Source of the DNA: an uncultured Collinsella sp.
Lineage (GTDB): Bacteria > Actinomycetota > Coriobacteriia > Coriobacteriales > Coriobacteriaceae
Assembly: GCA_900751695.1 (NCBI GenBank)
Contig: CAADSS010000040.1
Span: 1-8,985, forward strand
Length of the DNA stretch: 8,985 nucleotides
Direction: 5' to 3'
Below the pieces are notes generated by a model, which searched no databases, was not told the origin of the DNA, and saw nothing but the letters and a program-made list of their open reading frames with translations. Position numbers and translations under genes: made by a program. Below, in pieces: positions 5,899-8,985 of this stretch; within the stretch, counting starts at the first letter, position 1, and every line of letters starts with the position of its first letter.

Positions 5899-5986
5899 CA
5901 ACCAGCGAACAACCAGCGAACAACCAGCGAACAAACGGCGAACAAACGGCGAACAAACGGCGAACAAACGGCGAACAAACGGCGAA
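5899..5986. repeat. Eight 11-bp tandem repeats in two sequence blocks
   Basis: Three exact copies of CAACCAGCGAA (5899-5931) are followed by five exact copies of CAAACGGCGAA (5932-5986). The two units differ at positions 4 and 6. The 88-bp array lies between the DUF134-NifX stop and the hairpin at 5983-6018, and the last CGAA is shared with the left arm of that hairpin. The plus strand has no T from 5895 to 5993. The unit length is not a multiple of three, and no coding role is apparent. Confidence 0.97.
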
Positions 5987-6018
5987 GGCCGCCTGGAATA
6001 CCATCCAGGCGGCCTTCG
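5983..6018. terminator. Strong hairpin terminator between convergent genes
   Basis: CGAAGGCCGCCTGG (5983-5996) and CCAGGCGGCCTTCG (6005-6018) form a perfect 14-bp stem with an 8-nt loop. It lies 22 nt past the ffh stop on the minus strand and 125 nt past the DUF134-NifX stop on the plus strand, so it is suited to stop both transcripts. No long T-run follows in either direction; on the minus strand it is followed by CCGTTTGTTCG from the repeats. Confidence 0.75.
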
Positions 6019-6040
6019 TCATACACGACTCAACTAGTCG

Positions 6041-7516
6041 TTACTTCTTGTTGCGCATCTGCGCTTCCATCTGGCGCAGCAGGTCCATATCGGACTTGGG
6101 GCCGCCCGTTCCCAGGCCACCCATACCGCCCAGACCCATGGCATCTAGGCCGGGAATATTGGGCATGCGCATCTTTTTGCCCTTCTTACCCTTTTTGCCC
6201 TTCTTGCCGCCGGCCTGTGCCTGATTGGCCATCGTGCGCATGCGGCCCATCATCTTGTTCATCTCGCCCCACTGCTTCATAAGGCTATTGACCTCGGTGG
6301 GGGTCACGCCGGCGCCCTTGGCAATGCGGGCACGGCGCTGGCCATTAATGATGGAGGGACGCAGACGCTCCTCCTTGGTCATCGACATGATAATGGCCTC
6401 GTTCTTATCGAAGATGCCCTCGTCCAGGTTGCCACCCATCTGGTTGAGCGCACGCTGGCCGCCGGGGAGCATGCCCAGGATGCCCTTCATGCCGCCCATC
6501 TTCTTGACGGCCTTCATCTGGTCGAGCATGTCGTTCATGGTGAAGCCCTCGCGCAGCATTCGCTCGGCAGCCTCGAGCTGCTCGGCGTCGGCCGCCTCCT
6601 GGGCCTTCTCGATAATGCCGACAACGTCGCCCATGCCAAGAATGCGCTTGGCCATACGATCGGGATAGAACGGCTCCAGCGAATCGGGCTTCTCGCCCAT
6701 GCTCACGAACTTGATGGGCTTGCCGGTCACCTGGCGCACGGAAAGCGCGCCGCCGCCACGGGCATCGCCGTCGAGCTTGGAGATGATCACGCCGTCAAAG
6801 TCGGTGCGCTCGGCGAAGGTCGAGACGACGTTGACAATATCCTGGCCGGTCATGGCATCGACGACCATCAGCACCTGATCGGGCTTGACGGCCTTCTTGA
6901 TGTCCACGGCCTCCTGCATCATCTGCTCGTCGATCTGCAGACGACCGGCGGTATCGACGATGACCACGTCGCGCAGGTGGTCGACGGCCTCCTGGATGGC
7001 GCCCTTGGCGATATCGACCGGGTGCTCGCCGTCACCGCGGAAGACCGGCACGCCGATCTCTCCGCCAAGCGTGGCCAGCTGGTCGGCAGCGGCAGGACGA
7101 TAGACGTCGCACGCGGCGAGTAGCGGTGAGCGACCCTGCTTCTTGAGCAGATAAGCCAGCTTTACGGCTGCCGTAGTCTTACCGGAGCCCTGCAGGCCCA
7201 CGAGCATGATGACATTGGGGATGCGGTTGCTAAAGACGAGCTTGCTCTCGGTGGAACCGAGCATCTCGGTGAGCTCGTCGAGCACGATCTTGACGACGTT
7301 TTGCGCCGGTGACAGCGACTCCATGACCTCGGCGGTCATGCAGCGCTCCTTGGTCTTGGCGACAAACTCCTTGACGACCTTAAAGTTGACGTCGGCCTCG
7401 AGCAACGCCATGCGAATGTCGCGCATGGCAGAGGTGATATCGGCCTCGGTCAGCTTACCCTTGCCGCGCAGGCGGTCAAATGTGTCGTTGAGGCGATCGC
7501 TCAGGGAATCAAACAC
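6041..7516 (-). CDS. ffh: Signal recognition particle GTPase Ffh (SRP54)
   Basis: Ffh binds SRP RNA and signal sequences of nascent membrane proteins and docks with FtsY at the membrane. The 491 residues comprise the N domain (1-about 100), the G domain with G1 GLQGSGKT (107-114), DVYRPAAADQL (137-147), G3 DTAGRL (188-193), G4 SKLDGDARGGG (246-256) and GEKPDSLEPF (274-283), then the Met-rich M domain with MGGMKGILGMLPGG (340-353) and the RNA-binding helix INGQRRARIAKGAG (390-403). After the M domain there is an extra tail of about 60 residues: a Lys/Gly run (437-448), then Met/Gly-rich sequence to the end. The start is GTG 7516, 6 nt after AAGGAG, which overlaps the ftsY stop. It is the last gene of smc-ftsY-ffh and is followed by the strong terminator. 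Confidence 0.97.
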   Translation of the reverse strand: MFDSLSDRLNDTFDRLRGKGKLTEADITSAMRDIRMALLEADVNFKVVKEFVAKTKERCMTAEVMESLSPAQNVVKIVLDELTEMLGSTESKLVFSNRIPNVIMLVGLQGSGKTTAAVKLAYLLKKQGRSPLLAACDVYRPAAADQLATLGGEIGVPVFRGDGEHPVDIAKGAIQEAVDHLRDVVIVDTAGRLQIDEQMMQEAVDIKKAVKPDQVLMVVDAMTGQDIVNVVSTFAERTDFDGVIISKLDGDARGGGALSVRQVTGKPIKFVSMGEKPDSLEPFYPDRMAKRILGMGDVVGIIEKAQEAADAEQLEAAERMLREGFTMNDMLDQMKAVKKMGGMKGILGMLPGGQRALNQMGGNLDEGIFDKNEAIIMSMTKEERLRPSIINGQRRARIAKGAGVTPTEVNSLMKQWGEMNKMMGRMRTMANQAQAGGKKGKKGKKGKKMRMPNIPGLDAMGLGGMGGLGTGGPKSDMDLLRQMEAQMRNKK

Positions 7517-7526
7517 TAGTCACTCC

Positions 7527-8444
7527 TTAATTGGACTCGCCCACCAGGGCGCGGCAGAAATCTTTGGCATTGAACTCCTGCAGGTCATCGACCTGCTCGC
7601 CCACGCCCACGCGCAGGATCGGGAGCTTGAGTTTCTCGGCCACGGCCATGGCGATACCGCCCTTAGCCGTGCCGTCGAGCTTAGTCATGATAATACCGTC
7701 CAGGCCCAGCGCCTCGTTAAACTCGAGCGCCTGGTTCAGACCGTTTTGGCCCGTCGCGGCGTCAATCACAAGCACGACCGAAACCGGCATGGGACCGGCG
7801 GCCATATTGGCGGCGCGCTTACGGGTCACATTGACCACCTTGGCGAGCTCGCGCATGAGCTCAGGGCTCGTGTGCAGACGGCCGGCGGTATCGATGAGCA
7901 CCAGGTCACTGCCGCGCTTATCGGCCTCGTCGAGCACGTCATAGCACACGCTCGCCGGATCGGAGCCGCGGTCACGCTTGATAACCGGTACGCCGGCACG
8001 CTGCCCCCACACATCGAGCTGCTCGATGGCGGCGGCGCGGAAGGTGTCGGCCGAACCGATCACCACGTTCTTGCCGCGGGCAGCCATGGCGCTCGCGATC
8101 TTACCGACCGTCGTGGTCTTGCCGGCACCGTTAATGCCCACAAACAGCACGCAGCTCGGCGTATCGGAAAACGGATCTCGCTCGATGGGCACAAAGTGCT
8201 GCTCAAGCTGCTCGGCCAGGGCACGGCGAAGCTGCGGAGCGGTCTTGAGGTTCTTCTTGGCCGCGGCATCGCGCAGGTCATCGGAGACCTTGATAGCGAC
8301 CTCGGCGCCCATGTCACCCATGACGAGGGTGTCCTCCAGGTCCTCCCAAAAATCCTCGTCGACCTCGCCGCCAAAGTAGAAGACCTCGTTGAGGGCCTCG
8401 CGGCTGCGCTCAAGTCCGCGCGAGAGAGCATCGAAGAATCCCAT
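7527..8444 (-). CDS. ftsY: Signal recognition particle receptor FtsY
   Basis: FtsY is the membrane-associated GTPase that receives the Ffh-ribosome complex and hands it to the SecYEG translocon. The 305 residues cover a short amphipathic start (MGFFDALSRGLERSREAL), the NG domain helices with EDLEDTLVMGDMG (35-47), G1 GINGAGKT (103-110), DTFRAAAIEQL (133-143), G3 DTAGRL (185-190), G4 TKLDGTAKGG (254-263) and GVGEQVDDLQEF (280-291). The acidic A-domain of E. coli FtsY is missing, as is usual in Gram-positives, so membrane contact probably relies on the N-terminal helix. The ATG at 8444 overlaps the smc stop by one base (TAATG). Only a distant AAAGG is seen upstream, which points to translational coupling with smc. 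Its own stop overlaps the ffh ribosome site. Confidence 0.97.
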   Translation of the reverse strand: MGFFDALSRGLERSREALNEVFYFGGEVDEDFWEDLEDTLVMGDMGAEVAIKVSDDLRDAAAKKNLKTAPQLRRALAEQLEQHFVPIERDPFSDTPSCVLFVGINGAGKTTTVGKIASAMAARGKNVVIGSADTFRAAAIEQLDVWGQRAGVPVIKRDRGSDPASVCYDVLDEADKRGSDLVLIDTAGRLHTSPELMRELAKVVNVTRKRAANMAAGPMPVSVVLVIDAATGQNGLNQALEFNEALGLDGIIMTKLDGTAKGGIAMAVAEKLKLPILRVGVGEQVDDLQEFNAKDFCRALVGESN

Positions 8445-8985
8445 TATGCATTCACGACCTTTCCGGTTTCGCGATCGAGTTTTTGCGAGACGACGCGACT
8501 GACGCCGTCGGCTTGCATCGAGACGCCATAGAGGACGTCAGCGTCCTCCATAGTACGGCGCTGATGCGAGATAACCAAGAGCTGCGTATCGGAACGCAAC
8601 ACATCGAGCGCGCCGATGAGCTTGGACAGGTTGGCGTCATCGAGCGCCGCCTCGACCTCGTCCAGCACATAGAACGGCACCGTGCGCGTGCGATACACGG
8701 CAAAGAGCAGGGCGAGCGCCGTCAGACTCTTCTCGCCGCCCGACATGAGCATCATCTTGGTGATGCGCTTGCCGCGCGGCTGCGCCACGACCTCGATACC
8801 CGTCTCGGCAGGATGCTCGGGATCGGTCATCTCCAGATGAGCCTGGCCGCCCGGGAAGAGCATAGCGAAGATCTCGCGGAAGTTCGCGTCGACCTTCTCA
8901 AACGTCACCAGGAACGCCTTGCGCATCTTGCGGTCGATGGCCACCGTGATCTTGGTGAGCGCCTTGCGCGCGCTCTCCAGATCGG
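8444..8985 (-). CDS. smc: Chromosome segregation ATPase SMC, C-terminal part (cut by window edge)
   Basis: SMC forms the ring-shaped condensin core, with ScpA and ScpB, that organises and segregates the chromosome. Only the last 179 residues are present, and the reading frame continues past base 8985. These residues form the C-terminal half of the ATPase head. The family sequence KMRKAFLVTFEKVDANFREIF runs into LFPGGQAHLEM, then the ABC signature MLMSGGEKSLTALALLFA, the Walker B and D-loop sequence FYVLDEVEAALDDANL, and the switch His in VISHQRRTMEDAD. The GTG at 8944 is an internal codon and not the true start, since the frame upstream of it (DLESARKALTKIT) reads as SMC. It is the first gene visible in the smc-ftsY-ffh unit, and its stop TAA shares a base with the ftsY ATG. 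Confidence 0.96.
   Translation of the reverse strand, partial: DLESARKALTKITVAIDRKMRKAFLVTFEKVDANFREIFAMLFPGGQAHLEMTDPEHPAETGIEVVAQPRGKRITKMMLMSGGEKSLTALALLFAVYRTRTVPFYVLDEVEAALDDANLSKLIGALDVLRSDTQLLVISHQRRTMEDADVLYGVSMQADGVSRVVSQKLDRETGKVVNA

Noticed and set aside
5899..5986. CRISPR array
   Set aside because: Units are 11 bp, contiguous and without spacers, and no cas genes are nearby.
5571..6026. Minus-strand open frame containing the repeats as a coding repeat protein
   Set aside because: It overlaps the NifX domain and the terminator in antisense. The repeat translation arises only because 33 bp equals three units, and there is no ribosome site.
7206..8531. Long plus-strand open frame (441 codons) opposite ffh, ftsY and smc
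   Set aside because: All three minus-strand genes are certain from motifs. The plus frame is a GC-bias shadow with no recognisable domain, and it crosses gene boundaries.

Overview
The window looks like the chromosome of a GC-rich, anaerobic, Gram-positive actinobacterium, most likely a member of Coriobacteriia such as Collinsella. This is inferred from the protein style (a DUF134/NifX-type fusion, a clostridial-type ThyA, a short FtsY without an acidic A-domain), the strong Shine-Dalgarno sites and the housekeeping gene content. No search was run, so the taxon is an inference.

Layout. Positions 1-689 (minus) hold the N-terminal third of the membrane protease FtsH, cut by the window edge just after its Walker A motif. 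Positions 782-1029 (plus) hold a collapsed cobO (corrinoid adenosyltransferase) remnant: the P-loop start and the C-terminal tail survive, while the middle of the gene is gone and the frame has shifted. A minus-strand MATE transporter (1052-2401) converges on it, and one palindrome covers both stop codons. Next, all on the minus strand, come a SpoU/TrmH-type RNA methyltransferase (2527-3441), dihydrofolate reductase (3551-4069) and thymidylate synthase (4079-4927). thyA and folA form a tight pair: ThyA turns dUMP to dTMP and leaves dihydrofolate, which FolA reduces again.

Divergent from thyA is a plus-strand gene (5094-5858) that joins a DUF134 helix-turn-helix domain to a NifX/NifB-type cofactor-binding domain and ends in a His/Cys-rich tail. 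Two copies of a TGACATATGTCA-like palindrome lie upstream, 53 bp apart. A near-perfect internal ribosome binding site precedes an in-frame ATG at the domain boundary, so the locus may make both a fused and a stand-alone protein. After it come eight 11-bp tandem repeats in two sequence blocks, which run directly into a strong, probably bidirectional hairpin terminator.

Positions 6041-8985 (minus) are the protein-targeting and chromosome-organisation operon smc-ftsY-ffh. It has the C-terminal ATPase half of SMC (partial), the SRP receptor FtsY and the SRP GTPase Ffh, with coupled junctions (a 1-nt overlap, and a Shine-Dalgarno site overlapping the preceding stop codon). These genes are ordinary. 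The less usual content is the DUF134-NifX locus with its twin operators and internal start, the 11-bp repeat array, the cobO remnant and the palindrome that carries two stop codons.
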